Below the pieces are notes generated by a model that saw only the letters and a program-made list of their open reading frames with translations, searched no databases and was not told the origin of the DNA. A stretch of 6,447 bases of DNA from Propionibacteriaceae bacterium (GTDB lineage: Bacteria; Actinomycetota; Actinomycetes; Propionibacteriales; Propionibacteriaceae): contig JAIRXX010000284.1 in assembly GCA_031268065.1 (NCBI GenBank), positions 1 to 6,447 of the forward strand. The letters run 5' to 3'. Positions 5,694 to 6,447 of the stretch are shown piece by piece (the first letter of the stretch is position 1; every line of letters begins with the position of its first letter). The translations under genes were made by a program, and so were the position numbers.

Positions 5694-6447
5694 TTAGAGC
5701 GACTCGGCTATGACGGCGGCCTGTGCCGTCAGCTGGGCGCGGGCGGAACGGTCCACTTCCACCACTAGCACTTCTATGCCTTGGCATGGCTCGGCCAAGA
5801 GGCGGCGGGCTTCGGGCAGGCCTTGGGTCCGGCAGGCGGGGATACCGTGGGACTGGGCGAGCGCCACCAGGTCGGTGGGAACGCTGGTGGCGAAGACCCG
5901 CTCGAAGACGGCGGCGAATCGCGGCTGGCCGTATTCCAGGGTGGCGAAGATGGAGCCGCCGTGGTCGTCAGCCACCACAATGCGCAGGTCCGGGCGCGGC
6001 TCGCCGGGGCCGATGGCCAGCGCGTTCGAGTCGTGGAGGAAGCTCAGATCGCCGCAAAGCAGGGTGGTCGGCGTGCCTGCCCGCAGCGCGATTCCGATTG
6101 CGGTGGCCAAGGTGCCGTCGATGCCGCCCAGCCCCCGGTTCGCGTAGACCGCTCCCCCGGCGGTGTCGCGGATCGGGGCCAGGTCGGCGTCCCGCACCGG
6201 GTTGGAATTGCCCAGCACCAGCGAGCCGCCAGCCAGGCTGTCCAGCACGGCATTGGCCAGGTGGTAGCCGGTCAGCTTCCCGCTATCCGCCAGCGCCTTC
6301 TCCCACTGATCGGCCACCCGGCTGTCAGCCCGCAGCCATTCGCGCAGCCATGACGGATCGCCGCCTCCGGAAATCATTACTTCGTCAGCGAAGGCACTGG
6401 CGGTCTGGCCGGGGTCCACCCGTGAGCCGCCCGCAACGATGACTTCC
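5694..6447 (-). CDS. menD: MenD, SEPHCHC synthase (partial, C-terminal part)
   Basis: The frame is open from the right edge to the TAA at 5696-5694, giving about 250 C-terminal residues of a thiamine-diphosphate enzyme of usually 550-600 residues. MenD joins isochorismate and 2-oxoglutarate to make SEPHCHC, the first committed step toward menaquinone. Recognisable are NSNPVRDADL and then YANRGLGGIDGTLATAIGIA, the cofactor-binding CGDLSFLHDSNAL (the ThDP/Mg motif), VVADDHGGSIFATLEYGQ (in place of the commoner VNNDGGGIF), FERVFATSVPTDLVALAQSHGI, and the terminal VLVVEVDRSARAQL. In-frame sequence EVIVAGGSRVDPG continues to the edge, so the GTG at 6419 is internal and not the start. The opposite strand carries long antisense frames only because of the GC-rich codon pattern. 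Its partner menG is about 3 kb away on the other strand. Confidence 0.93.
   Translation of the reverse strand, partial: EVIVAGGSRVDPGQTASAFADEVMISGGGDPSWLREWLRADSRVADQWEKALADSGKLTGYHLANAVLDSLAGGSLVLGNSNPVRDADLAPIRDTAGGAVYANRGLGGIDGTLATAIGIALRAGTPTTLLCGDLSFLHDSNALAIGPGEPRPDLRIVVADDHGGSIFATLEYGQPRFAAVFERVFATSVPTDLVALAQSHGIPACRTQGLPEARRLLAEPCQGIEVLVVEVDRSARAQLTAQAAVIAESL

Noticed and set aside
5723..6442. Plus-strand frames of about 190-240 codons opposite menD
   Set aside because: Antisense shadows; menD motifs on the other strand are complete and in a single frame.
1..6447. tRNA, rRNA, insertion sequence ends or integrase genes
   Set aside because: I looked for tRNA-like cloverleaf ends, terminal inverted repeats and transposase motifs and saw none, including around the BREX scar.

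Overview
The window is high-GC DNA with GTG starts, leaderless-type promoter spacing and several gene families typical of Actinobacteria. Menaquinone genes (menG and menD) and a DUF6297-type membrane protein paired with an ABC ATPase suggest an actinomycete of the Propionibacteriaceae type. The family-level placement is an inference from gene content, not a database result.

Layout, left to right. (1) Positions 1-1258, minus strand: a two-gene transporter operon with an ABC ATPase followed, with a 20-bp overlap, by a multi-pass membrane protein that runs off the left edge. (2) Positions about 1357-2019, minus strand: no intact gene. This stretch holds an eroded BREX phage-defence locus: a possible BrxC scrap, a DUF1016 (YhcG-type nuclease) fragment, and two out-of-frame pieces of a type A PglZ phosphatase, all on one strand and in the usual BREX-1 order. 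(3) Positions 2083-4403, plus strand: menG (demethylmenaquinone methyltransferase), probably leaderless, with a 4-bp ATGA-type (GTGA) overlap to a two-domain nuclease-like protein (RecB/Cas4-like Fe-S half plus DEDD-exonuclease-like half). (4) Positions 4404-4717: a convergent intergenic region with a 16-bp tandem duplication and an unusual A/T-rich array of eight 10-bp units. (5) Positions 4718-5464, minus strand: a TauE/SafE-family membrane transporter. (6) Positions 5694-6447, minus strand: the C-terminal part of menD, cut by the right edge.

MenD and MenG act early and last in menaquinone synthesis, yet they are on opposite strands here, separated by unrelated genes. The main unusual items are the BREX scar in front of the ABC operon, the 10-bp-phased repeat array, and the translationally coupled menG-nuclease pair, in which the PD-(D/E)XK-like site appears to lack its acidic residues while the Fe-S cysteines and the DEDD residues are kept.
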